The notes: generated from the sequence alone by a model not told the origin. DNA of 64,000 nt from Anopheles merus (GCF_017562075.2 NC_054082.1:44723832-44787831); one strand, 5' to 3'. Shown: positions 37,830-52,483, counted from the first letter of the stretch. A program made the numbers and translations.

Positions 37830-40800
37830 CCCTTATTCGAGCCATCGGGTGCTTCAATTCTGCTTCAGGTCTGTTTGATTTCCATACTTGCTTGAATGCT
37901 TTCGATTCCCGACTACGATCATCCCTTTCTCCCCTTGCTCCCCAGTCCAGAAATTGACTAATGTTAAGATATGTTGTGGAGCCATAGCAGATAACATTTA
38001 TCAAATAAAATAAACCAATGAACAAATTGTTTTGATTAAATTTTATAACCAAATCGAATCAATAAACAACATTTGTCAACGAATGTAATTCAAATAAAAA
38101 GAAAACTATTAAGCAATACGGCCGAAGTCGTTCTTTCTGAATAATAAATAAAAAGAAAACTATTCGTGCTAACATGAAAAAAAAGACAATAACTTATTTG
38201 GTAGCGATCGCCAAACTGATTTCAGCGAGCGGAGTTTGTGCTGTCGCCATGAGAAAGATAATTGATTGCGACGCATAACTGCACCAAAAACTTAGTAGTT
38301 AGTCTTCTAGGAGATTTATATAAAAACTTTTCGATAATTTGCTTTCTTAGTTTATTCCTTCCAGATCAATTATGTTGTTTGGTCCTGCGGCTATCTATAA
38401 CAAATTTAAACAGGACATTGAAAACAGGCCATTCATTGAATGGTTAAAATTTGTTTTTTTTTTTAGTTTGATGCTTCAAACTCCTTCTCCAATCCAGAAA
38501 TAATGATTGCTTGAGAACCTGTTGGGGATGACAGTAATAATAAATTCAAAACTACCTACCTACCTATAAATTCAAAACTATAAACTACCAACAACATTAC
38601 AACTGGCGCCCACGAGTACAACATAACCTATTTCACCACATCACATTATCCTTTCGTGCCATGCATGAAAACGATGTACAAAGATGTCTAGTTCAGTCAA
38701 TCTTAACAGTTGCGTGCCTGTCAGCATCTGTCGCACATAGCAAAGCTGCAATAAATACAGCTGCAGTATGCTTACCTGCTTTCTAGAAGAAAAGGCCAAG
38801 AGAAGGCTTTTTGTTCGAATGAAAGAAACGAAACAAGATAACCGATCTTGTTACGCTATTACCGGTTGGTCTCGTACCAACGGGAGCTCCTAATTTGCAG
38901 TCTGGCGGTGTCTTGTATCATTTCGGTAAAATTTATTCAACTAATTATCACATCATTTTCCCATCATCTACTACACTACATTTGCTTTAGCTTCAACGAG
39001 TTTCACACGTTTTTCAAGAGGATAGAGAAGTTTTCCACCTCTTTGGGGAGCATGAACTTGTCCCGTCATGGGACTTGATGATGTGGATGATGGTATAAAA
39101 CACGAGTAGATTTTTTGTAAGAAATTGCCATTGCAATATGTGAGCTTCTAGCAGTATCATTAACATACAGTTAATACGTTATAAAGACCAAATGGCTATG
39201 CAAGAAAAGGAATAAGTAAGAAACTAAATCTTAAGCACTTGAGGAAAGTTTGTATTTTAATAAAGCAAAATGAAGTATTATCAGTTTTGTTATGAGATGT
39301 TATGATATGAGATTGTTATGAGATAATCAATTGTGATAAGAAAATTTAATATAAAATCGACATCATGATTTGTTCAGTATGTTTAATCGTCTACCGTACA
39401 TAATGAAACATAAAATATATCAATAAACAAGTATTCGCCCTTTTTTGGAGTACACTGCTTACAAAATATGCATCATAAAGCCTTGTATTCCACGATGAAG
39501 GCATTGTCTCGTTAACCGTAAGTTAATGCCGCAATCTTTCAGGTCGTTCTCCTTTTACCCAGTTTGACGGGTTAGCTCCTGCACACTTCCTACTCGATGG
39601 TGGGACCAGTGATAGTCTCTGCAACAACAACATTTTGATCCTAAACTCGAGGTAAAGCCTGCGGCTGACACGTAGTTGCTTTACCCAGGGCGCTAAAACC
39701 CCATTTCGCGTGCGCCTTTCATGCCTTCCAGCAAGTTGGCAGCCACTTGGGGATTTCAAACGCAACATCACAAGATTTCGTTGTCTTTCCTTTTCCACAC
39801 GCTTATTTCCTGCCATTGCTTTCCCAAGAGCTACCTTCTGCTTCCGGTATCATTCCGGTGGAAATACCGAATGAAAGTGAAATGGGGAAGTTATGTTGCG
39901 AATGACAGTGGCGCACCGCATCGTTTTTAAACTTATTATGACTAACGTCACTCGGTTGGATAGTATTTTCCCACCTTGCAGCGCATTCTCACTTTTTTGT
40001 GGCCTTCCCTAGCATGACATTATTTTACCCATGCTAGACGTGCTTATCATAGACCTCAAATCTTTCAACCACCCACCTTTTGTTTTTTTTTTTTATTCTA
40101 CATTCTTGGTGATATTTTCGTAAATAAGTGAAATGATTAAATAAACATAATTTTGTGCTAGCATGACAGTTGGGCTTGATAGAAACTTTAGATGTGTGCA
40201 CAAAACACAAGTGTTAGTTCTTTGCCTGGCCAATTTATTCTAAGCGTATCTGTATGAGGGAAATTTATTTCCCGACCACAATTTTAACGAAAATCGCACA
40301 CATCTGTTACTCGCGTCCAAGGTGGTTAATAAACTTACTCATCAGCTTTACTCTTGTTGCCTCTTTCTCAAGTCTTCCTTTTCCGAAGCATTTCCTATGG
40401 GAGAATGTTGAAAATGAATACCTGGTAAAAGGACATATTTTAAAACCAGTGTTTGTCTGCCTGTTGAGAATTAAAATGCCCCAAGCGACAGTGTGCTGGA
40501 TGTTACCAAGCTATTTTCTACTGTACATGATTTCAAGAAAAGCATTAAATGATTTATGTTAGCTATAAAATATGAAATGCTAAGCTGCGTAGTTTCATTA
40601 TACGAAGCACAATATCACACAGTGGGTAGTACATGTGCTCAACGATTCTACAATCCCTGACTTATATATGCTCTAATAGAATTTCTAGAAAGAACATTGT
40701 CTTTTAGTATGAAAACTTAAACACATTGTATTATTTTTTTATTTTCTTAAATTTACTGAAACCAGATTGTCATGCCATCATGATTTCAGTTGCAATTGCA

Positions 40801-43620
40801 ACTAAATCTTTTCCCATAGTTTCGTGAGCGGTGGCTTAATTTTTCACTTTTGATTTTCGAGCATAACGTTTTGTCATTATCATGCTGGACAAAAATCAGT
40901 GCTTTAAGTGATGATTAATGCCACTCAATAAATGTCAACATATTACACTGCTACACTAGAGGAGTAAATACATAACTTTGGTATGATTCAACACTTACAA
41001 TTGCAATGCTCAATAATGGTTATAAAATAAGCCAAAAGTCGTTTAATTTTTTTTTTCGTTTCGTATTGATCCTCCAAATATTTCGATTTAATGAAATAAA
41101 CCAAATTACCACATTATAAGGCTTATTCTATCCTGATTAAGATTCCAGTCGAGTTCCAGTTTAACTCAATAAGGATTTAATATCAAACAAATTTCAGTTT
41201 TCTACACAACATTTTCCACAACACGACCGTAATGCATCGAAGAAAAGAATATCCTTGTTTGTAGGAACAATGAAACTAATCGCTCCTTACGTCCAGTAAT
41301 CAGATATAAAACCTATTCTCAGAGCTCTGCAATGTACCATCACAAAGCACATCCACAAAAAACGGAACCTAAAAGGACAGGTGAAAGTACCGACCAGCCA
41401 ACTTTACACAAATGTTAGAGTAGCCCAGTACTGAACAGTTGGCTGGCAATATCAGAAAAAACAACAACGGCAGAGCCGTCGCAGCAGTACAAAACTACGT
41501 TAATTTTAAAGAGAAACTTTTTCCACTTACTAACACTCCTGCATAGGCGGGATTTACCTATATGTTATGCTTGTGGAAATGACCATGCTCTACTACAATT
41601 GTTGCATCGTTTAATTGTCTCTGGACAAGAGATCCCTTACCTGTGGTAGTTGAAATTCTATGCAGATAAACCATTTACATTCAGGCATTTTCTGTTAGTT
41701 TTTACTGACTGCTACACGTAAACCGCAAATAACTTAAACATTACTTAGCCACTTTCCTGACAACTATTAATGGCAAATGTTGAATAGAGCAACATCTTTC
41801 GTGGAACACAATCTTCCACTGTGGAAAAGGCGCACTTCAAGGTAGCTGCAGTCAAACTAGACATCCTACGCAGTGGTATGGTGAGACTGCTTCACTACCC
41901 GATACGGCGTTCAAATGCTAGTAAATATAATAAATTTCTCGTATGTATGTACCATTATATGAGCACTGCATGGTGATGTTCAAGCTATTATTGCCCAGCA
42001 ATACCGAAACCCTTCCTTAACACTACTATTGCAATGATTATCATGATGCAGCTGATGGTCATGTAGCTCACCCAAGAATGTCGGTAAACAGTGGCGGACC
42101 TGCCATTGCCATAAAGTACATTACTTTTTCCTCACCCCATTTTTCTTGAAGACACTACTGGAACATGTTGCTTTACCTGTACATGCTTGAAGAACAATGT
42201 ATTGTAGAATCCCGCACCATTTGAGTTTCCATCTGATAGATGTTACGTTTAATCCCTCCAGTGTAGCTGCCAGAGAGCATTGTACAGTTTGGCGTTTTTT
42301 GCGTGGCTCGCCTCCGTTGTGGCTGGTTTTGTTTAGTTACTATCGGACTGCTAACCTAAAGGAGGATAGTGGTTTTGCAGCTCGTTCTTGTTTTACATAT
42401 ATTGTGTCCAATTTGTATTAGTAAGTTTACAATAAGCGCTGCAAAATGCACCATTATTATGCGATACACCACTTTACCTTTCATGTTATGCCAGTTGCTT
42501 GAACTTTTGTAGACTGTAAATGACGGTATATGTAAACTACAGACCTCAGACGATAAAGAAATACTCTCGCTTCTATTCCGGTGGTTTTGTTCTTATGCAG
42601 TATCATAAGGAAAACTTTACGATCAATAAATAGCACGCAATTTACCGATTATTTCCTTAAGCATAATTCACACTAAATGCCATTTCGTTACAAACAAACA
42701 ACCCAACAAAAATAATACTTTAGCATTAACTGGCATCCATTTACATACTTTTTTTCTTACTGATCATTTGCAATTTATTTTATTTTGGCGAATGAACATG
42801 GTTTTAAAGAGAAAATAATATACCACTACAAAGAGTACCATGATAACTATATGGTGATCGAAGAAATCTACCACTACATTTCCACTTCTTTAGAAGGCTA
42901 CATTTAAACTATTCGAAAATATTTGTCTGATGCTCATGGTCTGTAAACTACAAACATTATTACTCCAGTTAGCAAATAAAACTATACATTACGTGTTTTA
43001 TATAACAAAATTACTATAACAAACGTGTTTTATCGCCCCGCATGCCTCATTTTTATTGTCATTTCTTCTACAATGAAGTTTTCGGAACAATCCTGTTGCG
43101 TTACAAGCTTCATCCGTCAATGGTGCGTATTGTCAGCTTACGTTAACGATAAAACTACCACGCGCTTCAAGCAACAGCTTTACGAGGTCGAACTTCGTTC
43201 CATAAATCTCCGAAGTGTGCTTTTGTTATTCAATTATGCACGATAAGAGCCTCTCCAAAATAATCTCACCTTGACAAGACCATCGATGAAACAGGTCGTA
43301 CGAACAAATGGCACTCGAACGGCGCGGGCTGTTTATTTACCATTCATTGCAGTTTAACGATGACCACCAGAATTGATTACAGTTTTATTCCAAAGAATAG
43401 CTCAATCACGAATTTTGCTAACATCCCAACTCAACAATTGTATAGGCGAGCCGATAATCAAACGTATTCTTTGATTTCCTAGGACGTGAACAAGCCACCA
43501 GGCGTCTCCATTGTTTTATATTTCCTTTTTTTTGTGAAAGTCATACCGTCTTTCTAAGGTATTGTATTAACTTTTTTGTTTTTACTGTTTCATTTCAGCT
43601 ACGATTTGACTTTGTGGAAA
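37830..43620. other. Intergenic DNA without supported genes
   Basis: AT-rich. It contains an exact 19-base direct repeat AAATAAAAAGAAAACTATT at 38092-38110 and 38146-38164. A GC-richer patch lies at 39510-39910. I see no domain-bearing frame. Confidence 0.3.
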
Positions 43621-43643
43621 AGTTTCATCTCCATCATCCATTG

Positions 43644-43652
43644 TTATATAAG
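43644..43652 (+). promoter_or_regulatory. Possible TATA box of LRR copy B
   Basis: TTATATAAG lies about 190 bases before the ATG of copy B, which would place transcription start near 43675 and leave a 5' UTR of about 170 bases. No initiator is obvious, and copy A has no clear counterpart, so this is weak. Confidence 0.25.
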
Positions 43653-43842
43653 TGACATTATGGTGATCGAATAAATAAATTATGCCGAAACATACGAAAT
43701 TAGTGATTGGAGCAGTTGTGTAACATTGTGAATGTAGTCAATTAGTAGAAGAGAATTACAAGTCATTCAACGTTTTCAAAGTGTTCTGAAGCTGTTGCAT
43801 CACCATTCTACCCAAGGCGAGAACAATAAGGTGACCGAGGAG

Positions 43843-43959
43843 ATGAGTACATCCTGGCGATCGGTGGTAATCCTAGCAATACTATGGCGATTCTTCTACG
43901 ACAGAAATCTTCTGGCACACTGTTGTCCCGTGGAGTGTATCTGTCTCTCACAAACACAG
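43843..43959 (+). CDS. Exon 1 of LRR copy B (signal peptide and LRRNT start)
   Basis: Begins with the first ATG of the frame at 43843, preceded by AAGGTGACCGAGGAG, which matches the same position upstream of copy A. It encodes a hydrophobic leader ending in the LRRNT residues CPVECICLSQTQ and stops at a GT donor in phase 0, so it joins the exon beginning at 45403 in frame. Confidence 0.85.
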
Positions 43960-46617
43960 GTAACTTTGAGCTATTTTTTTAGTATTATAAGGATAGATTG
44001 GATCTGATTATATAAACCTTTAAACAATCTTTTTTATCTATTTTACCTCCACCTTCACCATTGATTAGCTCGTAAAACTTTGACTGTAAATAAAATCAGA
44101 CCAGAAGCGAACTCAAGAAGTGAGGTCGGTGGAAAGTAAAACGAAATGTAAAATAAAATTCAGTATGTATCCGGGCTGAACAAAACGTAGAACAGGTGGT
44201 GTTAACTTCATATGTTAATGTGTATGCTTTTCTTAACCAAGCCCTACTCCGAAACGATTGTTTCCCTCATTTTGGCTGCAATTGGTGATCCTGCATTTTC
44301 TATTCTGTCTTTGGGAGTGATGTTCTAATTCTATACTGCCTTTCAATCTTTTTCGTGTTTTTTCTCTTACAAGTACCCTTCATATTATATATCTATAATA
44401 TAACTGTTACAGGTCTAATCTTTAGCCCTTTCATGCAATGTTTCCGTTCCTATATGACTATCCTTTCACTTTTTTTTCATACGAAAGGATACACCCAAAT
44501 GGAGATAGGTTGACCCATGTCTTTGTCTCTTGACATTCCATATCCTCCCGAATGTCATAATTAGAAAGTTGATTCACTTATTTAATCCCAGAAATGCTGG
44601 TTATGCCGTCGAATATGGACATTAATAGTGTGAGTCAATGGGTTTTTATGTCACATGTCGAGGACTTTGTGTTTTTGTGTGCGTGTGTAGAAGTGGGACT
44701 AATGCCTCATATGTTGGACAGCAGCCCCAACTATTTCTTCACTCCATCAGACGCTTTATTCATCAGTTGACAAATTGCAGGGTAATATAAAAATAACAAT
44801 AACGAAAGCTCTGTTCGAATGCCAAAATGCGCTATGAACTGAAATAATCTTATGTTCACATAATATTCATCCATCTTCAAAATCCAGATTTTCACCTTTG
44901 CTTATATTCTCCGTACACAACTTCTGGCTAGTAAAATGATATATCCTATCAATCACAATTGCAGGGCTAACCGATTCCACTTAAACTAATTAATAACCAT
45001 AATGATGGTGACACATCTGCGTCAGTGGTGAATTCACATAGGATTGAGATTTTGCGAAAAATAAACTGTTGTTGCAATTTTCTATCGAGTAGATGTTTGA
45101 GAAATCAATAATAAAACAAGGGCGTCGATGAATAAGATTGTAATAATTATGCAACTGCCATGTGGCAATCAAATGTTGAGTAAAGTGTTAGTAAAATATA
45201 TTTCAAAAAAACCTAACAATCCATACACAAAACCATCTTTATAACCAGATAGTTATGCAGCAACGTCAATTCCATCACCAACATTCAAATAACACTTTTT
45301 TCAACAACAGTTTTTGAGCACGTCAATCTTTCTCACTAACGACATTCCTAATTTATTTTCTTTCATTTTTTCTCAAACTTTTCTTTCCAACCTTTCCTCT
45401 AGGTGATGTGCAACACCGGCGCGCTGCGTGAGATACCACTAAAAGCCATTCCAGTTACGGTGGAACAGCTATCACTCACCAAAAACTACTTCCCAATCAT
45501 CAAAAGTGATGCTTTCGGAGGGTTATGAGCGCTACGAAAGCTGTCACTCGACGGCAATAACATCACCACTATTAAACCATTTGCTTTCCGTGGTTTACCG
45601 CGGCTGCGAGATCTCTCGATTCAACACACCCCTCTGGCAACAGTTGCATCATTTGCTTTTGCCGGGCTACAGAACGTCTCGCAAATACAGCTGTCGCACA
45701 ACAAAATCCTACGCATCGAAGGGTACGCATTTGCTGGGGCCGTCAACATTCGACAGATACATCTCGCCGACAACCCAACCGTAACAATCGAGACGAACGC
45801 ATTCTCCAGCCTTAGCAACGTCGATCGACTCATCCTACCGTCGGGTATACGTGTGATCGAGCCGGACGCTTTCTATGGACTCGAAACGGTTGGCTATCTG
45901 AAGCTTTCTTTCATGGATCTCGCCTCCCTTGAACCGTACACATTCCGGGGCCTGACACACGTCAAACTACTCTCCCTGCAAGAATCTGATCTAGGTATCA
46001 TACGAGCTGGGGCCTTTGAGGGTCTCGTGCAGGTCGAGCTGCTCAACATACTCAACAACAAAATTGACGCCATCCAGGAGCTCAACATTACTGCGGCCAA
46101 TAGAATTAGGGTGCTTCGGATTCAGGGTAACCATCTGCTCGAAACTCCCGAAAGTGGCTCGATCGTGCTTGAAGGCATCGATGCACTGCATGTAAATAGT
46201 AACTACTTCCCGTGTGGATGTCACATCCACACGCTCCTAGATAGCCCCCTCGCCAACGGTACTTACTTTTCACACAGTGGGGCTCCCGCCGGTGACTTCC
46301 TCTCCAAGAACTACTGCATCTCCCCGCTCGAAGTGAACGGGATGCCAATGAGCTCAATCGATCTATACTCGATCGGGCGTTGCTTGGAGCAGGTAACGCG
46401 AGAAAATCTCGAAGCCACCAACTCAGCCACACCGACCGTGCGCCAAGGACAATCGTGGCACTGGTGGCAGCAGTGGAGAAAAGAACAAACTCGGCGTACT
46501 CGTGAGAAGACACTCATTTTGGCCGTCTCGTCGGCTGTGCGGTTTCTGGCGGCATCACCTTTCACGTCGATGTTGTTTGTTGGATGCTTGCAAAGTGCAA
46601 ATGTAAAAATTAGTTGA
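43843..46617 (+). pseudogene. Leucine-rich repeat protein, copy B, with one in-frame TGA
   Basis: Exon 1 is 43843-43959 (39 codons), the intron 43960-45402 (GTAACT donor, polypyrimidine tract and CTAG acceptor, phase 0), and exon 2 45403-46617. Exon 2 is exactly as long as in copy A (1215 bases) and aligns without indels. Domain order is the same: leader, LRRNT with CPVECIC and a later Cys, about ten LRRs, LRRCT, hydrophobic tail. Codon 42 of exon 2, TGA at 45526-45528, replaces the AGA (Arg) of copy A and would truncate the product at 80 residues, in the first LRR. The other 363 codons remain open. It may be a recent nonsense allele, a base-call error or a readthrough codon; I call it a pseudogene provisionally. 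The tail differs from copy A and is rich in Trp (SWHWWQQW). Confidence 0.8.
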
Positions 46618-49600
46618 ACTTAAACAATCCATGTAACTGATGAGGTCAATAGGTATGCAACGTTGAAACCACATCTGTTCAGTTGAGTATCTATACCGGC
46701 AGAATTCGGAGATACGCTTCTTTAATGTCGGATTAATGCTTGTTTGACAATATGTAAGGTATTAAATATTTTCTCAATGAAATTTTTAAAGTGTAAAGAC
46801 TATAAAAACAAACATCCTTTTTTTAATTCAGCGGTTAACTTTCATCGGTATATATTACAGGCTTTGTTGTATCCGCAAAGAGAATGTATTTGCTATATCT
46901 AAACGAGATTTTTACTGACGACTAGCATGGCCGTGTACTTGACCGAGAGAACAGTTAGGTTGTCCATTACCATTAATCTATTCTACAAAATTAAATCATA
47001 CACATTTTAATCCACATACAATCACATTTTTACACTCCCCCTCAGTCAAACCGTTACAGACTATTTAACGTTTAAACTTAGGTTTTAATTCAAGCGGACG
47101 TTAACCACAGCAACAGCATTACAGAACTTGCGGTTTTTTTTTGTGCGTTACTTTTATTACGTGGTTTGACGTTTTATACTACACTACACCTCATACTACA
47201 TTGAATGTCTCTTTTTGCATAATAACCAATGCAAAATGCAATATGATGTAAACCTCAAAACGCTTCAATCAAAATCGTTTATGTTAGCGGTGTTTATGGT
47301 TGACCGTAATAAATAACGCAACACCTGTGATGATCCTTTCGTGTCATTATTATCTTCTATTCCATTGACAGCCTCTTTGGGTATATTTCGTCCATCAAAT
47401 TAATTGCGTCATTCCTTTTTTTAGTTTTATCGTTTTGACTGCTGAAAAAAGTCTGCTAAATGTTATGCTTATTGTTCTAATATCTTCTAATTGTGGATTC
47501 AGATGCACTGTGTAAGTGCATTGGTACTCAAAGCATGTTCATTTACTCAGCAAACAAACGTTCCAATAGTGCTAAATGCTGTGGATTGATCCTGTTATAA
47601 GTATCGCTAGCAAAAATAATAAGTTTCAAAAAGAAAAACACGAGTTTTCTGGCCTCAAGACAGTAATCCTTTGTTCGGTATTAATTTCATCATTGAAATC
47701 ATCGTCAACACAAACAACAAGATCTGCAAAACTAGGAAATGTGCTTGAATACTGTTGCTTGCTTGCAATACTGTTCTTGGAGCCCTAACTGACCTACATT
47801 ATCATCACTATCATCATCATCGGCATCATGCATATGAGTATTGGATCTTTTTACGACCAACACTGGATGCAAATTTCTCTGCTGACAAAAAATATAAAGA
47901 TAAAACACAGGAAGCAGGGTTTCAAAAGATTTTGCTACTCGTTGAATAAATTTGTTTTGCTGCAGTTTTCCTGTGGTTTCTTACTCCACAGTTTATGTTG
48001 CTGTGAGGTTGTTTAAAACTGACCACCACAAATTCGTTATGCCGTGTTTATGGGTAATTTCAGCAATTTTCTACGAGGCTTGGTTGAAGGCATACAACTA
48101 CGTGTTTCAAACAAACGCGACACAAAATATAGCATCTGAATACGCCTTCGGTATGTTCTTACATGGCTAATGTTGGCTAATTCTATTATGAATAAGTCGA
48201 ATCAATTATTATGGTTTTTATCATCATATCATCATATTCCACCTTATTCCTGTATATCTGTGGAGGATATTTTTATACCAATTGATTTTTTATCTTTGAC
48301 GCCGTACTACCAATACATGATACAACCGCATTTAATTGTGACAATTTTCCTGAACAACATTCAGTAAAACGCTGTACATCCATCAGTCAAAATTTTGGAT
48401 TACTTTTTTACGTCCGTTGTATGTGTCGTTCCATCCATGAAGTTTCTAATTTTACAGTCAACATATCTGCTACATAAATTTGCTTCCTATGACTCTTCTC
48501 ACCATCTGACTGAATAGTCACACTTACAGATTTCTCGGTTTATTCTTTGGAGTGGCATTGCAAAAGGTAGCTCTTTGAAAGCTGAAAATAGTTTTCTGCA
48601 TCCTTTAGTTTTGTATCAGTTGTCAATTAGCTAGATGTAAGCCGTGCGGCATACCGGTTGGTTGAACATTATTTTATCCTCCAACGTTCCATTCGTTCGG
48701 CTTCAATACGGGCGTGGTTTTGGGAACAGTACTGTTTAATAATAATGTTAAACTAACGAATAGCTATGTTCATGCATGTGTTGCATTTTAGTAACTCTAT
48801 CTCTTCAACTGTAGGCTTATCACAACCATCGATTTAAAGTAAGCATTATAGTGTTACAATCGTAAGAATAATATGTTTGTAAATACTACGACGTAAGGTA
48901 CTAGCATAAATGTAGCTGATTATAACAATACAAGCAAACTGACAAAAGAGAGCGTAGCCAGGTGGTCGCACAAAAATCATCAATTTATATGGATTGGTAT
49001 TCCATTTTAATAAAATATACGTTATCGTACCATAAAAAATAAATGCCTGGTTAAAAAAACACAATTACACACACTGCCAATGCTGTTTTGAGAAATATTT
49101 TAAGCATCATATGATCCACTATTCAAATACACATACACATGGTTTTCTGGGTTTTCGAAAACATATTTAATTTGAACAGCATTATTCACTGCTCGTATGC
49201 TCACGAATATATTTAACAACTAACAAATATGTTTGACAACATATCGCTAGTGGTAAATGAAGCAGTCCCCATTCCAAACTCATGAGGAAAGTCTGAATAA
49301 CATCTTTTCTCATATTCTTTGAAGCTTGATTCATTCACACATTATTGATTTTCTATACCATTATTTCTATTCATTTATTATTTCAATTACTTATATTATT
49401 TTCATTGTGAAAGTCTCCGGAATTATACCAGCTTTTGCTTGCCTTATACTTGTATACCTAAACCATAAAACTTATCACTGCTGGGCATGTAGTAGCTTTA
49501 TAAAAGATGAGTTTAAAAAAAAGTTCAATTAACGCTAGATTCAACCCCATCTTGAAATTCCCTAGGAATAAAAAACCAAAACTTTACTGGAATACGCTGC

Positions 49601-52483
49601 TTGTCGAATGGTAGAAGCTCTTAAATCATTGAATGTTAGGTTTCAATTTGAAATAGCGCCCTGAACTTCCCTAAACTTATTAGAACATGAAATGGTTTTA
49701 TGTGTACAATATACAGGCAACTAAACTTTTATTGGTTTGCATAACTGACTTATTTTTTGTTCGATTCATCGCAATTTTTTAGGCCGATTATCTTCAGAGG
49801 GATAATTGATCCATTTCCTGTCCCAACATAATGAGAAAGTTTTTAATAGTTTTTTTTAAAAGCATGTTTTAAAGCAATGTTTTTATTTGCTGCCTGTTAA
49901 CATTTCATGCTACGAGTCCTGTAATCCTCCCTAATAGTCACCATATAGTTTGTGATTATTAAACACGCTATAAAATTATTTCACACTATGTTTAATAACA
50001 TGTACAAGAGTGGCATCCGTTGTATTGTACTGCATTTTAGTGTCTTCGGTTATTTAATGATTTATTTTTGTTCTATTGAAGTTTTTTTTTTGCTTGGAAA
50101 AACTAATTGATTAGTTCTCTTATGAAAACATATACAAAAAATGAGCACCAATTTATAAAACCATGGGAAATCCCAGTAAATCGGGTAAAATCTTTAGACT
50201 ACAGGGACTAAATGAAAGTGCTATAGGATCACTAACAACACAAAATAGGAAGATAATGCACTCATTCTAAATTGCATAAAAATAAGCAATAATAAAACAT
50301 ATGCTATGTAATACCAATTCAATGAAAATATGAAAATTTCATCGGAGCAGAAACATAATTTACATTCAAAGAATGCATTTCACAATGACGACCTTGTATT
50401 GCTATGCATCGTAAAATCACATGACATTAAACGCGTCAAACAACCGACCAAATTGTTTTTGAGATTAAACTTCAACAAAATGTGTAATGTCTACAGTAGT
50501 TTAATGCTTCCGGCAAAAAAGATATTGTATGTGTCTGAGAGTCTCAGAAACAGGAAATAAAATAAACTCTTGTTGTTGACTGCGCAAAGTTGATTCAACT
50601 AATTATAATTATAGAAAGGTAGCTGAAACTTGCTACATAATTATACATTACGATCCAAACCATGTAATGCAATTCGAAAACCATTCCTTTTTTTAAAAAC
50701 AAACCGGTAATATTATCTGTCTGCCAAGGTTATTCATGAACAATATATTAAATTAATATTCATGCTGTTTTTGTGAAATGATAACTAATAATAAGCTCAA
50801 ACGCTTTACATATTCCCGTGTAAATTTACATGTCAAAACTACGCTGATGTGGATTATTTTGCTATAATTACTTAAGTGACTAGAGCCTTAAGTGAAAATA
50901 GAAAATGCTTTTATTGATTAGCATCTACACTACTGTTTTGGGCGATAAAATTATTTTCCTGTGATGCTAGCTGTATATTTTCGTCGAAAAAGAACAATAA
51001 TTTTAATTAATCCACATTTTATCAGCAAGTCAGCATATCAGCAAAGAAACTCAAACGCTCAATAATTACTATACGATACGAAAGAAAAACAGTTAGCCGT
51101 AAACAAATCGAACGAAAAACTAACAACAAATACATACAAATTTAAGAGAAACTCAATACAAAAACATGCCAATGCGTAAACTTTTAGCAAAACGAACTGA
51201 ATTTGTTAAATTATGCCATACCAAATGGTAGAACAAATTATAATGTAAGAGTTACTCATAATCACCATGATGAATAAATCAATGTAAATGTGCCATGTGG
51301 TTGTAGTTAAATAAAAACAAGTTTTCTAAGAAAATCTGTCAGAGTTACATAATTTTCTTTTTTTATTTACTTGTATTTTTACTCTTGATCGACATCAATG
51401 AAGGTAGGTTTTTAAAGTCATTTTTGTAGCATATATTGAAAGTTCACATAATATATCTAAAAGAAACTCTAGTGATCAATTGAAGGTAGTGCCAAATGTT
51501 CTCTATCAAAATCTGTCTCTTAGAAAGAAACAAATTGTGAAAAGGTAATAAATGGCTGTTGTGCATGTTGGCCAATCAAATTTAACGGAAGTCATCATTT
51601 TTATTCGACCAACATTTTCGATTGATTTCAACATACTATTGTTATAGGTACCAGGCAGATGTTTTGCCAGTCATGAAAGATCCTACCCATTGCAGATATG
51701 TATTGACATCAATAGCGTCTTTAACGACATTCAATTACTGCCACTTGCATACTTTGCTACATAAAAACATCTTTGTCACACTTCCGCATATTGACAAACT
51801 CCAAAGGGATCGCGATTACACGAGGATTGCGTGCGAATACAGCTTAACTTCTTATATGGATAAAATCAACACGCAACCATCAAGTTATATAGCTCGCGTG
51901 TATTGATTCTTTGGTAACTGTTTTTAAGCGCATCACAACCCATTTAATATGTTTGAACCATACGGCATTCATTTTGATTGAACACTTTATAGATTATTCG
52001 TTTTTTATGTAATTCATGAAAATAGCTATTGCTACGTTTTTCATCACACTCTTTTGGTCAGAGTTCAATGTGAAAAGCTTAATATTTATGTACTTATATC
52101 ACACATTTGTTGTTTCTATAGGCTTGCTACTCGCTATGACATACACGAACGTTCGTTTAACCCTGTCATTATTGTTCTACAAAGTTTCGCCACATCTGCT
52201 CTTAACGACAATCTACACCCAGCACCTGCTGTTTTCCATTGCCAAGTTCCCAGTGCTACCAGTACTGCAACAAAGTGCTGAATGTCATGTTTTTCTTAAT
52301 CGCTGTCATTAATCAATCTCTTTAATCAATGTGGCTATGTAACCAAAAGTTTCATAAATTTAAACCAACCGGAGGAAAAGTAAGGTAAATTGAAATCAAA
52401 ATGGCTTTATTATATCTTTTTTTGCTTTGGTTTTTGCATAGAAAAAAACGAGCCATACCATAACAACAATCCAGAATTATTAA
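46618..52483. other. 3' flank of LRR copy B and intergenic DNA
   Basis: AT-rich sequence with no supported gene. An AATAAA near 47308 is a possible but distant polyadenylation signal for copy B. CA/CAT-rich runs at 47800-47830 are short simple repeats. Confidence 0.3.

Noticed and set aside
38590..38625. Possible LTR end with primer site (ACATTACAACTGGCGCCCACG)
   Set aside because: TGGCGCCCA resembles a tRNA primer site, but no LTR-like ends, TATA box or gag sequence are found around it.
43795..43842. Upstream extension of LRR copy B exon 1
   Set aside because: The frame is open but starts with TTG, has no ATG, and the bases just before 43843 match the 5' UTR of copy A, so ATG 43843 is the start.
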